IMG/VR virus record: IMGVR_UViG_3300027736_000049
Coordinates: 1-60,106 of that record
Origin: a virus
Direction: 5' to 3' (one strand)
DNA length: 60,106 bases
The position numbers and the translations under genes are program-made. The notes beneath the pieces were generated by a model. That model was not told the DNA's origin and did not search any database. It worked only from the letters and a program-made list of their open reading frames with translations. This document shows positions 38,841 through 48,762 of the stretch, one piece after another (positions within the stretch are counted from its first letter, which is position 1; each line of letters begins with the position of its first letter).

Positions 38841-39594
38841 CCGGGTCAAGACCATAAGGACAATTAGCTGGTTTTCCTGTGGTGCGGCTAGCGCCGTCGC
38901 CACAAAACTTGCGCTCAAATTATATGAAAATGTTGTTGTAGTTTATTGCGAGACGGGGGCCGAACATCCGGATAATGAGCGTTTCATGTCCGAATGCGAG
39001 CGTTGGTTTGGCGTTTCAATTCGGCGGGTCAAGTCAGACGAATATGCCGATACATGGGATGTCTGGAAAAAAAGGAAGTATCTTGCGGGCATCAATGGGG
39101 CCCCCTGCACTGTTGAGCTAAAAGTTGCACCCCGTTTGGCTTTCCAGCACCCGAGCGATCACCATGTTTTCGGATACACTCACGATAAGCCGGACATGGA
39201 TCGGGCGGATCGCCTTCGCGCCAATTACCCAGAGATGACCATTTTGACGCCGTTAATTGACAATGCTTTGAACAAGGAATCTTGTCTTGGAATGCTTCAG
39301 TCGGTTGGGATCGGCCTGCCGCCTATGTATGCCATGGGGTTTCAGAACAACAACTGCATCCCATGTGTAAAGGCTACCAGCCCAGCCTATTGGGCTTTGG
39401 TCCGCAAAGAGTTTCCCGATCACTTTGCGCGCATGGTTAAGCTATCTCGGGAGCTTGAAGTTCGCTTGTGCCGGATTAAAGGGGTGCGCTCATTCATTGA
39501 CGAAATCCCTTTTGATCATCCAACAACGAACGCAATGTCGCCTAGCTGCGATTTTTTGTGCCATTTGATCGAACAGGAGCTAGAGAACAAATGA
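38806..39594 (+). CDS. PAPS-reductase-like PP-loop enzyme
   Basis: A 262-aa protein whose start overlaps the terL 3' end. The PP-loop is WFSCGAASAVATKLAL (S24-C-G-A-A-S29), a phage-type variant of SGGxDS that binds ATP. VVYCETGAEHPDNERF follows as in adenine nucleotide alpha-hydrolases. CTVELKVAP and NNNCIPCVKATSP carry cysteines. Known relatives include CysH, DndC and thiolation enzymes, but nothing here assigns a substrate. Between packaging and portal genes it may modify DNA or RNA, or act in sulphur metabolism. Confidence 0.85.
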   Translation: MEKLPLLSTTPDRVKTIRTISWFSCGAASAVATKLALKLYENVVVVYCETGAEHPDNERFMSECERWFGVSIRRVKSDEYADTWDVWKKRKYLAGINGAPCTVELKVAPRLAFQHPSDHHVFGYTHDKPDMDRADRLRANYPEMTILTPLIDNALNKESCLGMLQSVGIGLPPMYAMGFQNNNCIPCVKATSPAYWALVRKEFPDHFARMVKLSRELEVRLCRIKGVRSFIDEIPFDHPTTNAMSPSCDFLCHLIEQELENK

Positions 39595-39773
39595 TCAAAG
39601 CCAATGCCTTCGTTGATAAAATCAAGCGAAATCAATGGCTTGTCGAGGTCTGGGGCAAGGCCCCCTACGACTTCACCCGTCGCTATGAAATCAAGGCGAA
39701 ATCCGATACACTAGCGGCACAGGAGGGCATCCGGCGCTTTGTGGCGGAGATGGAAGCTCGCAGGGACCACTAG
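39591..39773 (+). CDS. 60-aa hypothetical protein
   Basis: Begins MIKANAFVDKIKRNQWLVEV and ends FVAEMEARRDH. A single alpha/beta unit with many Lys and Arg. The start overlaps the PP-loop gene stop (ATGA), and its own stop is 2 bases before the portal start. No family recognised. Confidence 0.72.
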   Translation: MIKANAFVDKIKRNQWLVEVWGKAPYDFTRRYEIKAKSDTLAAQEGIRRFVAEMEARRDH

Positions 39774-39775
39774 CC

Positions 39776-42208
39776 ATGCCGTTGACCCCCGGTCTGTCGC
39801 CATCCATTCGTCAGCCCCTTTCCGATGAGGACCCCGCCGTTCAGATCGAGATGATCGAGGATGGCGATATGCCCGTCATGGATCAGCGCGGCAATGTGCT
39901 GGAGATCGAGCACGGCGACGGGTCGATCTCAATCAGCCTTGACGGCAGGCCGCTTGATGAGGCCGGAGAGGCCGAGCCGAAGGACTGGTTTGATAACCTC
40001 GTTGACGACATTGACGAGCTTGAGTTGTATCGGATCAGTGACGAGCTGTTGCGCGGCGTTCAGGACGACATCGACAGCCGCAAGGAATGGATCGAGAACA
40101 GGGCCACCGGCATCAAGCTGATGGGGCTCAAGCTGGAGATCCCCGGTTTGCAGGGTGCGTCTGATGGCGCTCCGGTGGAGGGCATGTCCAAGGTGCGCCA
40201 CCCGCTGCTGCTTGAAGCTGTGCTGCGGTTTCAAGCCAATGCGCGGTCTGAGCTGCTGCCCACCGATGGGCCGGTGAAGATCCGCAACGACGACAACAAT
40301 GCCGATTTCCAAGAGGACCAGCTTGCCAATGCGCTGGAGACGGATCTCAACCACTTCCTGACGACGACCGCGACTGAGTACTATCCCGATACGGATCGGA
40401 TGCTGCTCATGCTGGGCTTTGGTGGCACGTCCTTCAAGAAAGTCTATTATTGCCCCCTGCGCAATCGCCCCGTCTCCGAGACGGTAGACGCTGACGACCT
40501 GATCGTGAACAACGCCGCGACGGATCTGCGTAACGCCAAGCGCATCACGCATCGCTCTTATATGCGCCCGAGCATTGTGAAGCGGCTCCAGATCCTTGGT
40601 GTCTACAAGGACATTGACCTGTCCACCGCCCGCCTGCCGACGCTCGATAGCGTCCAGAAGGAAAAGAACAGCCAGCAGGGCATCGCCCTCTCGGCCTCTG
40701 GCAACCCGGACGACCGCGACCGCGAGATTTACGAAATCTATTGCGAGCTGGATGTTAAGGGCTTCGAACACAAGTACAAGGGCAAGGTCAGCGGTCTTGA
40801 GATCCCTTATCGCGTGACCATCGACACTTCGTCCAAGCAGGTCTTGAGCATCGTCCGCAACTACGATGAGGACGATCTGGATCTGCCAGAGGCGCGCATC
40901 AACTTCGTCAAATACTCGTTCGTTCCGGGGCTGGGCTTCTATGACATCGGGCTCTTACACATTCTTGGCAATACGACCAATGCTATCACTGCTGCGTGGC
41001 GTGAGCTTCTTGACGCTGGCATGTATTCCAACTTCCCCGGCTTCCTCATGGCCGACACTGGCGCACGTCAGAACACGAATATCTTTCGCGTTCCTCCGGG
41101 CGGAGGTGCTCTTGTTAAAACTGGCGGTATGCCGCTGAACCAAGCCATCATGCCGCTTCCGTACAAGGAGCCGTCTGGCGCTCTCATGTCGCTCGTTCAG
41201 AACATGGCCGAAACGGGGATGAGGATTGGCGGCACAAGCGAGCAGCAGGTTGGCGAAGGCCGGGCCGACGCGCCTGTGGGCACGACGCTGGCCATGATTG
41301 ACCAAGCCACCAAGATGATGAACGCCGTCCACAAGCGGATGCACGCCGCGCAGGCGGAGGAGTTCAGGCTACTGGTGCGGACGTTCAAGGACAACCCGGA
41401 AAGCTTCTGGCAACGCAACAAACAGCCGTCCTATCAGTGGGATCAGGATACGTTCCTGAAGGCCATTGACGACTACGAGTTGACGCCGCAGGCCGATCCG
41501 AACACGGCGAGCCACACCCAGCGCATCATGAAGGTCGTTGGTCTCATGCAGCTGATGGGGCAGGCTCCTGAACTTTTTGACAAGAAAGCGGTCATCACGG
41601 ACGCCATGCAGGTCATGGGCTGGAACAACCCTGCGCAGTTCTTTACCAAGACCCCGCAGGGCGGCATTGAAGGGATGCTGGCCAATCCGATGGTCTTGAA
41701 GGGCCTTGGCGACTTGCTGATCAAGAAACAGGACAGCGACACCAAGAAGCTGGTGGGCGAGGCGCAGGCCGCCGAGCTTCACGCCAAGGCGCAGCAGATC
41801 CCCCAAGAGGGTGCGCAGGCTGGTGGCCTCAATCCGATGGACGCTCAGATCAAGCAGGCGCAGCTACAGGCTGATTTGCAGCTCAAGGGCGCGGACTTGC
41901 AACTGAAGCAGGCGCAGATCGCCGAGGTTCAGGCCAAGGGGCAGGCGGATCGCACGGCTGATCCCATGAAGATGGCGGATCTCCAACTTCGCCAGCGCGA
42001 GCTGGACCAGAAGCAGGAAGACGCCGAGCTTGATGCGATCAACCGCAAGCGCGACCGTGAAAGCCGCGAAAGGTTGGCGGCTGTGAAGCTGGCGGAGGAG
42101 ATGGCGGCTAATCCGCAGGGGCTGGGGGTCGTAGATCAGCTCCTTGACCCCGGCATGATCCAGCGGCTTGAGAGCAATGAGCCCAAGCTGAAGAGCGGGA
42201 GCGATTGA
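39776..42208 (+). CDS. Portal protein
   Basis: An 810-aa protein of SU10/T7-like large portal type. SKVRHPLLLEAVLRFQANAR, GFGGTSFKKVYYCPLRN and TDLRNAKRITHRSYM are typical of these portals. The C-terminal 200 residues are a long Gln/Lys-rich helix (QIKQAQLQADLQLKGADLQL), the barrel. The dodecameric ring links head, packaging motor and tail. Its stop overlaps the next start (TGATG). Confidence 0.92.
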   Translation: MPLTPGLSPSIRQPLSDEDPAVQIEMIEDGDMPVMDQRGNVLEIEHGDGSISISLDGRPLDEAGEAEPKDWFDNLVDDIDELELYRISDELLRGVQDDIDSRKEWIENRATGIKLMGLKLEIPGLQGASDGAPVEGMSKVRHPLLLEAVLRFQANARSELLPTDGPVKIRNDDNNADFQEDQLANALETDLNHFLTTTATEYYPDTDRMLLMLGFGGTSFKKVYYCPLRNRPVSETVDADDLIVNNAATDLRNAKRITHRSYMRPSIVKRLQILGVYKDIDLSTARLPTLDSVQKEKNSQQGIALSASGNPDDRDREIYEIYCELDVKGFEHKYKGKVSGLEIPYRVTIDTSSKQVLSIVRNYDEDDLDLPEARINFVKYSFVPGLGFYDIGLLHILGNTTNAITAAWRELLDAGMYSNFPGFLMADTGARQNTNIFRVPPGGGALVKTGGMPLNQAIMPLPYKEPSGALMSLVQNMAETGMRIGGTSEQQVGEGRADAPVGTTLAMIDQATKMMNAVHKRMHAAQAEEFRLLVRTFKDNPESFWQRNKQPSYQWDQDTFLKAIDDYELTPQADPNTASHTQRIMKVVGLMQLMGQAPELFDKKAVITDAMQVMGWNNPAQFFTKTPQGGIEGMLANPMVLKGLGDLLIKKQDSDTKKLVGEAQAAELHAKAQQIPQEGAQAGGLNPMDAQIKQAQLQADLQLKGADLQLKQAQIAEVQAKGQADRTADPMKMADLQLRQRELDQKQEDAELDAINRKRDRESRERLAAVKLAEEMAANPQGLGVVDQLLDPGMIQRLESNEPKLKSGSD

Positions 42209-44817
42209 TGCACGACCTCGACAAAGCCATTCGCGCAGCCATGATGACGGCGCATCGTTATGCCCGTGGCGGGTATGCGGGCGGTGGCGGCGCCGAAAGC
42301 GTGTTGATGCAGGAGATGCCCACATATGACCCTATGGGCAATGTAAGCGTTCCCGCTTTTGGCCCCGCGCCAGAACAAAAACCAATTGCAATGGAAAATC
42401 CAGAGCGCGTTCGCGCTGCTGAAGATGCCGCAAGGCTTGCCAAAGAAATACAAGCTTTTGAGGCCAGCAAGGCCCAAATTCAAACGCAGCCTGAGTGGGC
42501 GCGAATGATGACCCATGCGCCCCAAGAGCCTCGTGCGCCTGTGCAGATTGAGGGCGGCTTCATTGGAAACAGGCAGCTTGGCACGGCTCCTTATCCGGTG
42601 GCCAACGCGCTTTCCGGCATGGCGCAGGGCGCATATGATTTCAAGACTGCGCCTCTTTATGGTCTTGGCGCAGTGTTTCCGCCCGCAGCGGCTTTGGGCA
42701 CTGCGCTGGATACAGCAGAGGGTGTTGCGGCTGGTAGCCCGACACAGGTAGCAATGGGCGCTTTTGGTACGCCCATGAAGGCCGTGCGCAACGTGATTGC
42801 TCCTTTGACGGTTGCGTCCGGTCTTACTGCCCCCGATGAAGCGGAGGCCGCCCGTGCGCCTCGCCTTGGTGGGTTGTCTGCTGCCCTATCCAAGACCGCC
42901 CCGAAGGCCGGAGAAATGTCTTTGGAGCAAGCGATGAATATCGCTAAGTCTATCCCCGCCCGCGAACTCTCCCCGCTTGGCTTCTACAGCCACGGCGCTG
43001 AGACGGCGGCTGGACTTCAGCAGGCGAAGGGGACGCCAGAGCAATATGCTGCGATGCTTCAGAAGGCTGGCGTTAAGCCTGCGGAGCTTGAGGGCTTCGG
43101 TGAGGCGTTTGCCGGTCGCCCCAGCGTGACCCGCGAGGAGATTGCCGCGCACTTCAAGGAGCGGATGCCGCAGATTGAAGAGACGGTGTTGGGCGTTAAT
43201 GCTGCCCGTAAATCAAAACTTGATGCGATAAATAATGAATTGGGATCGCTTGCAGATAGTGAAATTGCGGCGGGCCGCGTTCCTGCGGAAAATCCTCGTT
43301 TTAAAGAACTTGAAAAACAATATTACGAAATTGCTGACAATTCTCTAGCCGAAACGCCCACCAAATTCGGCCAATACACCCTCCCCGGCGGCGAGAACTA
43401 TCGCGAGGTTAGACTGACGCTGCCGGAAGGTTACGGCGCTCCCCAAAAGGCGTTGGATGATCTTGCTGCGGCAAAAGAGCGAGCCTCCGCTGCAAGCAAG
43501 GCTTATACCGACGCTCTTATGGCCGAACTTGATGGAACTTCAAAGCTTTCGCCTGAAGCGTTTGCTGCGCTTGAGAAAGAAAATTCGATTGCCAGTTCGC
43601 GTGTGAAGAACTTTGAAAAGTTGGCAAAGCAACCAGCCTTTCAGTCTTCTCATTGGCCAGATGCACCTAACACGGTTGCGCATCTTCGCATGGCTGACCG
43701 CACCGGCCCGAACGGTGAGAAGATCCTGCATGTCGAGGAGATCCAGTCCGACTGGGGGCAGAAGGGGAAGAAGGAGGGGTTTGTTACAAAATACAACCCC
43801 GAAGATATAAAAGAAATGGACCCAGCCAATATTACTAGCGAGCGCAGACGTAATGAGTTTTGGAACTTTGAAACGCCAACCGGCGCTATAGATGTTCCGA
43901 GAAATAATCGTTGGCCGACGATAGAAGCTGCAAGACAACACATTCTTGATAATGTGAAACCAACTGGCGTTCCCACTGCTCCCTACGTCACCAACACGCA
44001 AGCATGGACTGACCTTGCCCTGAAGCGCGCCCTGCGTGAGGCGGCTGAAGGCGGGTATGACAAGCTCGTCTGGACGCCGGGTGCGGAGCAGGCGAAGCGG
44101 TACAAACTTACCAACCACATCAACTCAATCGACTACATGCGCGAAGGTGAAGACGCCTATCGGCTTGGCATCACCAACAAGCGTGGCGAGGGGATTGATC
44201 TTCCCAAAGACACCTTTACGGCGAAGGAGCTTGAAGACTATCTTGGGAAAGAAGTTGCCCAGAAGATAGTTGAAGACGAGGGCAAAGCTTATCGGGGACG
44301 TAACCACAAAACGCTTGAGGGCCTTGACCTTGAGGTCGGCGGCTCCGGCATGAAAGGCTACTACGACAAGATCGTGCCGAACCAGTTGAGCAAGCTGGTG
44401 AAGAAGCTCGACCCGGAAGCGAAAGTTGGAGTGCATGATCTGATAACAAAGAAGGGCGGCAAAGTGGCGGATGAAGCCGCGCTTAATGAAAATAGTCAGT
44501 TAATTGAGCAGGGGCGTTTCTGGGACGATGCGCGTGCAGAAAATGTAAACGGGTATCGCGTGACTTTGCCCGGAGGTCAGGAACTGGGCGTTTTTGAAGA
44601 CTTGCCAGACGCGCATGATGCTTTGTTGCAAGCTCTTGGCAGCGCAAAGGAGCCCGACACCATTCTTAAAGTCCCCTCCCTCACCATCACCCCCAAGATG
44701 CGCGAGGCCATCATGAAGGGCCAAACAGCCTTCAAGCGTGGCGGCAGCATCCCATTCGGCCCTGAAGCTGCTCAGAGAGCCGTGCAAATCGCAAAGCAGC
44801 AAGCGGGACGCCGCTAA
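42208..44817 (+). CDS. Large polyvalent-type virion protein with EIQSDWGQ domain
   Basis: An 869-aa protein. The N-terminus has [10 protein letters not shown] and a hydrophobic Ala/Gly region (about 150-230). A conserved phage polyvalent-protein module covers about residues 490-760: [12 protein letters not shown] (about 508-517), [14 protein letters not shown] (about 619-632) and [14 protein letters not shown] (about 714). The order and motifs match modules in large injected phage and plasmid proteins, where the activity is unresolved. Directly after the portal and with GGR/GGY linkers, it may be carried in the head and delivered with DNA. Confidence 0.8.
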   Translation: MHDLDKAIRAAMMTAHRYARGGYAGGGGAESVLMQEMPTYDPMGNVSVPAFGPAPEQKPIAMENPERVRAAEDAARLAKEIQAFEASKAQIQTQPEWARMMTHAPQEPRAPVQIEGGFIGNRQLGTAPYPVANALSGMAQGAYDFKTAPLYGLGAVFPPAAALGTALDTAEGVAAGSPTQVAMGAFGTPMKAVRNVIAPLTVASGLTAPDEAEAARAPRLGGLSAALSKTAPKAGEMSLEQAMNIAKSIPARELSPLGFYSHGAETAAGLQQAKGTPEQYAAMLQKAGVKPAELEGFGEAFAGRPSVTREEIAAHFKERMPQIEETVLGVNAARKSKLDAINNELGSLADSEIAAGRVPAENPRFKELEKQYYEIADNSLAETPTKFGQYTLPGGENYREVRLTLPEGYGAPQKALDDLAAAKERASAASKAYTDALMAELDGTSKLSPEAFAALEKENSIASSRVKNFEKLAKQPAFQSSHWPDAPNTVAHLRMADRTGPNGEKILHVEEIQSDWGQKGKKEGFVTKYNPEDIKEMDPANITSERRRNEFWNFETPTGAIDVPRNNRWPTIEAARQHILDNVKPTGVPTAPYVTNTQAWTDLALKRALREAAEGGYDKLVWTPGAEQAKRYKLTNHINSIDYMREGEDAYRLGITNKRGEGIDLPKDTFTAKELEDYLGKEVAQKIVEDEGKAYRGRNHKTLEGLDLEVGGSGMKGYYDKIVPNQLSKLVKKLDPEAKVGVHDLITKKGGKVADEAALNENSQLIEQGRFWDDARAENVNGYRVTLPGGQELGVFEDLPDAHDALLQALGSAKEPDTILKVPSLTITPKMREAIMKGQTAFKRGGSIPFGPEAAQRAVQIAKQQAGRR

Positions 44818-44828
44818 GGAGTACTCCC

Positions 44829-45806
44829 ATGTCTGAAGCCAGCAAGGCCGCAAGGTCGGCCATGAAATCCAAGATCAAGCGTCTAACGACTGATCCCAAG
44901 ACCAAGGTAGACGCTAGTAGCTGGACGCCCCCCGAGCCCCTTAACGCTGACGTTAAGACGGGTATGCGCCCGATCAGCCCCCGCGCCTTCAAGCAGGGTG
45001 GCAAGGTCATGGGCGAGGCTATGGAAGCCAATGCGGGCCGCAAGCCCCGCACGGGCAACAAGCCTGTCACGCCTGACAGCATGATCAACCGCAACGCCAA
45101 GGCCGCTAATGAAGAGCGCGAGGGCATTAAGCACGTCGGCGGCATGAAGAAGGGTGGCCGCACCAAGAAAATGGACGGTGGCCTTTTGACCGAACCTATG
45201 GCGCAGGACAAGCGCATGAGCATGGTTCCCAAGGACGTGATGACCTTTTCTCCCACGGGCGGTAGCAAGGTTGGCCTGAAGAAGGGCGGCAAGGCCGAGC
45301 ATGATGACGTGAAAGAGGACAAGGCGCTCATCAAGAAGATGGTGAAGCCGGGCGCTCGCACGGGCAAGGACACGGGCGGCATGTCCGTCTCCGATGGCGA
45401 GATTGAGGGCACCCGCCCGACCGGTGGCCGCAAGGCTCGCAAGTCCGGTGGTCGCGCCAAGGGAAAGACCAACATCCACATCAACATTGGCAGCGGTGGC
45501 CAGCCCCCGATGGGCATGAAGCCTCCGATGCCTCCGATGGGCCCGCCTCCCGGCGCTGGCGCTCCGCCTCCGATGGGTATGCCTCCCGGTGGCCCGCCTC
45601 CGGGCGCTGGTCTGCCTCCCGGCCCGCCTCCCGGCGCACCTCCCGGTGGAATGCCTGCTGGTCTGCCTCCGGGCCTTGCGCAGCTCCTTCAGGGGCGCAA
45701 GGACGGCGGTCGCACATACCCGAAGATGCGCTACGGCGCAGGCGGCGGGAAGGGTCGTCTGGAAAAGATTGAGGAATACGGCGAGCCTCAGAAGAAGGCT
45801 GGCTAA
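44829..45806 (+). CDS. Basic Gly/Pro/Met-rich protein
   Basis: A 325-aa highly basic protein without hydrophobic core. Lys/Gly motifs recur: [59 protein letters not shown]. From about residue 220 it switches to (P)PPGAG/PPMGM repeats. NAGRKPR...KSGGRA is shared with the small basic protein at 50260. A disordered DNA-binding or scaffold role in the head is possible. Confidence 0.78.
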   Translation: MSEASKAARSAMKSKIKRLTTDPKTKVDASSWTPPEPLNADVKTGMRPISPRAFKQGGKVMGEAMEANAGRKPRTGNKPVTPDSMINRNAKAANEEREGIKHVGGMKKGGRTKKMDGGLLTEPMAQDKRMSMVPKDVMTFSPTGGSKVGLKKGGKAEHDDVKEDKALIKKMVKPGARTGKDTGGMSVSDGEIEGTRPTGGRKARKSGGRAKGKTNIHINIGSGGQPPMGMKPPMPPMGPPPGAGAPPPMGMPPGGPPPGAGLPPGPPPGAPPGGMPAGLPPGLAQLLQGRKDGGRTYPKMRYGAGGGKGRLEKIEEYGEPQKKAG

Positions 45807-45818
45807 CAAGATTTGGCC

Positions 45819-45883
45819 CGCTGGTCCTCCCACCAGCGCGTCAGATAGGCCGGTGAGTGAGCCCCCTCTCAAACTCACCGGCC
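45819..45883 (+). terminator. Two consecutive strong hairpins
   Basis: CGCTGGT/ACCAGCG with a 6-base loop (45819-45838) is followed by GGCCGGTGAGT/ACTCACCGGCC with a 14-base loop (45848-45883), both perfect. No U-run follows, so they may slow polymerase, stabilise mRNA ends or be RNase III-type processing sites before the capsid genes. Confidence 0.5.
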
Positions 45884-45920
45884 ACTTCCACATGAGAGGG
45901 GCAACCAGAGGGGTGGTTGG

Positions 45921-46124
45921 ATGTTGACGTATAGTGACGCTTTCGAGCGTGAATTGCAGAAGATAATTGTGGGCGAGGTTGATCGACTACTGGAAAATCT
46001 TGGTCACGGTATGGGCGTAACGGATTACGCTAACTACATGAAAATTGTCGGTGAGATAGCGGGCCTTCGCAAGACTTTAGAGTTTTGCGAGGAAGCGCGT
46101 CTTATCGTCAGTGAACAGAGATAG
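45921..46124 (+). CDS. Small helical conserved head-region protein
   Basis: A 67-aa protein starting MLTYSDAFERELQKIIVGEV. It is all helical, with GVTDYANYMKIVGEIAGLRK, and ends CEEARLIVSEQR. Similar tiny proteins lie between portal and capsid genes in related phages. Unknown function. The ribosome site is AGAGGGGTGG. Confidence 0.78.
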   Translation: MLTYSDAFERELQKIIVGEVDRLLENLGHGMGVTDYANYMKIVGEIAGLRKTLEFCEEARLIVSEQR

Positions 46125-46137
46125 AGGGGTATCTACA

Positions 46138-46509
46138 ATGGCAATGGTGATGCAGCATAACGAAGATCCGAAAGAAGAAATCTGGAAGGCGGTTGGTAAT
46201 CTTGCCGACTTCCAGTTGTTTGGGAATGAGGTTCTGGTGGCGATTTATATTCGGCCACAGAAAACTTCGTCAGGAATTTTCCTTACCGACAATTATCGTG
46301 ACGAAGACAAGTGGCAAGGCAAGATTGGCCTTGTCCTAAAGAAGGGAGGCACCTCGTTGGTTGAGTTATCCGACACGGTTAATGTCAATGAATGGGTGTT
46401 GTTCCGTCCCTCAGACGGCTGGGGGCTGACTGTTAACGGCGTGATGTGCCGCCTCTTGGATGATCGCGTCATCCGGGGCCGTCCCGCAAAACCCGACACC
46501 ATTTACTAG
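46138..46509 (+). CDS. GroES-like cochaperonin
   Basis: A 123-aa protein; AGAGGGGTA precedes ATG 46138. From about residue 24: LFGNEVLVAIYIRPQKTSSG, IFLTDNYRDEDKWQGKIGLV and WVLFRPSDGWGL fit the Cpn10 beta-barrel and mobile-loop plan (T4 gp31/GroES). Lying directly before scaffold and capsid genes, it likely pairs with host GroEL to fold the capsid protein. Confidence 0.82.
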   Translation: MAMVMQHNEDPKEEIWKAVGNLADFQLFGNEVLVAIYIRPQKTSSGIFLTDNYRDEDKWQGKIGLVLKKGGTSLVELSDTVNVNEWVLFRPSDGWGLTVNGVMCRLLDDRVIRGRPAKPDTIY

Positions 46510-46519
46510 GAGATAACCA

Positions 46520-47410
46520 ATGGCAGAAGCCAATGAAGAACAGATTGAGATCCATCTTGATGAGCCTGAAAAGGCCAAAGAGGCGGAAATTGAAGTTGTA
46601 AAGGCTGAAGATGTTCCGGTTAAGACGAAGCCGGAGATCCCGCCTGAAGTGCGAGAGCTGAAATTCCAGCTTGAGCAGGAAAAACTGGCCCGTGCGGAGG
46701 CTGAAAAGCGCGCCCGCATGGCGTCAGAGCGTGAGTATGTGGCTAAAAATGAGGTTACAGACACCAATCTGAGCCTGATTAACAACGCCATTAGCTCCAC
46801 GCAGCAAGAAACGGGGTATCTGAAGGCCGAATACCGTGAGGCAATGGCGACTGGCGACTATGCCAGGACGGCTGAAATCCAGCAGCGCATGTCGGACAAC
46901 GCCGCGCGCCTTTTGCAGCTTGAAAACGGCAAGGATGCCTTGGAAAGGCAGGGAAGACAGGTTGCTCCGCAGTATCAGCACCCTATGGACCCTGTTGAGG
47001 CCCTTGCCGCTCAGTTAAGCCCCCGTTCTGCCAATTGGGTACGCGCTAATCCGCAGTTTGCCACTGACCCGCGCCTCTTTCAGAAGATGATTGCGGCGCA
47101 TAATCTGGCTTTGGCGGACGGTTTGCAGCCAGACACGGACGATTATTTCGCCACGGTTGAGGAAACCTTGCGCATTCGTCGTCCCGAGCCGACCTATGAA
47201 GATCCGATGGCCCAATCAGCCTCGGTAACGCAAAGACGTTCCGCCCCACCTGCTGCACCCGTGTCTAGGGGTGGCAATGGGACGGGCAGCAACCCGAACC
47301 GGGTCACATTGAGCGCCGCAGAGCGTGAAATGGCTCAGATGATGGGCATGACCAATCAGGAATACGCGCAAAACAAGCTTTCCCTTCAGAAAGAAGGCAA
47401 GCTCAACTAG
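46520..47410 (+). CDS. Capsid scaffolding protein
   Basis: A 296-aa acidic, highly charged helical protein (VRELKFQLEQEKLARAEAEK; YREAMATGDYARTAEIQQRM). The coiled coil spans about residues 40-150. Its C-terminal part has a Gly/Asn-rich linker and a final helix EREMAQMMGMTNQEYAQNKL, as in known podovirus scaffolds that contact capsid subunits. Encoded upstream of the decoration and capsid genes. Confidence 0.85.
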   Translation: MAEANEEQIEIHLDEPEKAKEAEIEVVKAEDVPVKTKPEIPPEVRELKFQLEQEKLARAEAEKRARMASEREYVAKNEVTDTNLSLINNAISSTQQETGYLKAEYREAMATGDYARTAEIQQRMSDNAARLLQLENGKDALERQGRQVAPQYQHPMDPVEALAAQLSPRSANWVRANPQFATDPRLFQKMIAAHNLALADGLQPDTDDYFATVEETLRIRRPEPTYEDPMAQSASVTQRRSAPPAAPVSRGGNGTGSNPNRVTLSAAEREMAQMMGMTNQEYAQNKLSLQKEGKLN

Positions 47411-47420
47411 GAGTTGACCT

Positions 47421-47981
47421 ATGGAAACCGAAGAAACCCGCCCCGTTGGGCGTCCGCGCAGTCTTTTGGCTGGCAAGATCGCCACCAATGAGGCCGCTGC
47501 GCCTGTTGCTCGTGAAGAAAGTTCCCGTGATCGCGCAGCCCGCCGTGCGGCGGAATTGCGTGGTCATATTGGCAATATGGATCAGGGCACGGACGATTTT
47601 TTCGTCCCGCCTGAGTATATTCCCGATGGCTGGAGCTATGAGTGGAAGCGCAAGACTAATGTCGGCATGGAAGACCCTGCGTATCAGGTTTCTCTGGCCC
47701 GCATGGGCTGGGAGCCTGTTCCGGCGTCTCGCCATCCCTCGATGATGCCAGAAAGTAACAAGTATCTGATCATTGAGCGCAAGGGCATGGTCCTAATGGA
47801 GCGTCCCCTTGAGATTACGGAGGAAGCCCGTGAGATTGAAAGGCAGCGGGCCCGCAATCAGATCCGGCAGAAGGAGGCGCAGCTTGCTTCCGCCCCTGAC
47901 GGTACGCTGACGCGCGATCACGCTCAGGTTAAGCCAAAGATTTCAAAGAGTTACGCACCAATCCCAATTCCAAAGGATTGA
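47421..47981 (+). CDS. Conserved head-region hypothetical protein
   Basis: A 186-aa protein with a disordered start (METEETRPVGRPRSLLAG). A conserved core follows (YIPDGWSYEWKRKTNVGMED, YQVSLARMGWEPVPASRHP) and a charged helical end. The core resembles a family in many phage head operons near the scaffold. It may be a head protein or assembly factor. Confidence 0.78.
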   Translation: METEETRPVGRPRSLLAGKIATNEAAAPVAREESSRDRAARRAAELRGHIGNMDQGTDDFFVPPEYIPDGWSYEWKRKTNVGMEDPAYQVSLARMGWEPVPASRHPSMMPESNKYLIIERKGMVLMERPLEITEEAREIERQRARNQIRQKEAQLASAPDGTLTRDHAQVKPKISKSYAPIPIPKD

Positions 47982-47996
47982 CCCAAAATGGTGTTT

Positions 47997-48020
47997 AGGG
48001 GGGCTTTTAGGCCCCCCTTT
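47997..48020 (+). terminator. Strong hairpin terminator before the decoration/capsid pair
   Basis: AGGGGGGC, loop TTTTAG, GCCCCCCT form a perfect 8-pair stem followed by TTTACATTTG. The rest of the gap to 48160 has a small palindrome TTTTAGTCCTAAAA (48033-48046) and no clear sigma-70 promoter. It may attenuate read-through from upstream late genes. Confidence 0.75.
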
Positions 48021-48159
48021 ACATTTGTGAGGTTTTAGTCCTAAAATGGTTTCAAGGTCTTGATGATCTTCTTTCCCCCGTTGTGGAGAGATAACTTGCC
48101 CGTTTCCTAGTCGCCCCGTTGCGCGATGAGCGGAAACTCCCCTGAAAAAGGAGCCCGTC

Positions 48160-48750
48160 ATGGCGAACACAAACGCGCCTTTCGGTTTTGCCCAGTCCAG
48201 CGGCAATGGTTCCGCGCCGACCTATGAGCAGGTCGCGGTGACTATTGCTTACGATGCTTCCGCACTTTACTTTGGCGACCCCGTATTCCCCACCGCCGCT
48301 GGCGGCGTGGCTAAGGGCACCCCCGGCACTGACGGCATTGCCGGTGTCTTTATCGGCTGCAAGTACCTTTCGGTCGCTCAGAAGCGCACCGTGTGGTCGA
48401 ACTACTGGCCCGGTTCTGACGTTGCCGCGACCCAGACGGTCGAGGGCTACATCGTCAATGATCCGAACGCTCGGTTCGTTGCAATGGTTGGCGGTTCGTC
48501 TTCCACCGGCCTCACCGTCGCTGCGATCAACGCCAACGTCCAGTTCGCCTATGGCACGGGTAACACCGCCAACGGCCTGTCTGGCGCTTACGTTGTGTAC
48601 AACAGCGCAGATACGACTTCGACCCTTCCCTTCCGCGTTATCAGCCTCCTGACTGATCCGCCCGGCTCTGCCGGTACGGAGTCCGGCGCTTATAACCGGG
48701 TCATTGTTGGCTTCAACAATGTCACAACCAAGTCCCTCACGGGCATCTAA
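48160..48750 (+). CDS. Head decoration/structural protein
   Basis: A 196-aa beta-rich protein (MANTNAPFGFAQSSGNGSAP). It has YFGDPVFPTAAGGVAKGTPG, then FIGCKYLSV, WPGSDVAATQTVEGYIV and further beta stretches. This small family precedes the capsid gene in SU10-like and uncultured aquatic phages and is probably a head decoration protein. Confidence 0.82.
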   Translation: MANTNAPFGFAQSSGNGSAPTYEQVAVTIAYDASALYFGDPVFPTAAGGVAKGTPGTDGIAGVFIGCKYLSVAQKRTVWSNYWPGSDVAATQTVEGYIVNDPNARFVAMVGGSSSTGLTVAAINANVQFAYGTGNTANGLSGAYVVYNSADTTSTLPFRVISLLTDPPGSAGTESGAYNRVIVGFNNVTTKSLTGI

Positions 48751-48762
48751 GGAGTAGGATCA

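Noticed and set aside
44883-45893. 336-codon frame antisense to the basic Gly/Pro protein
   Set aside because: Composition is an echo of Gly/Pro/Lys codons; the forward gene has the ribosome site and motif conservation.
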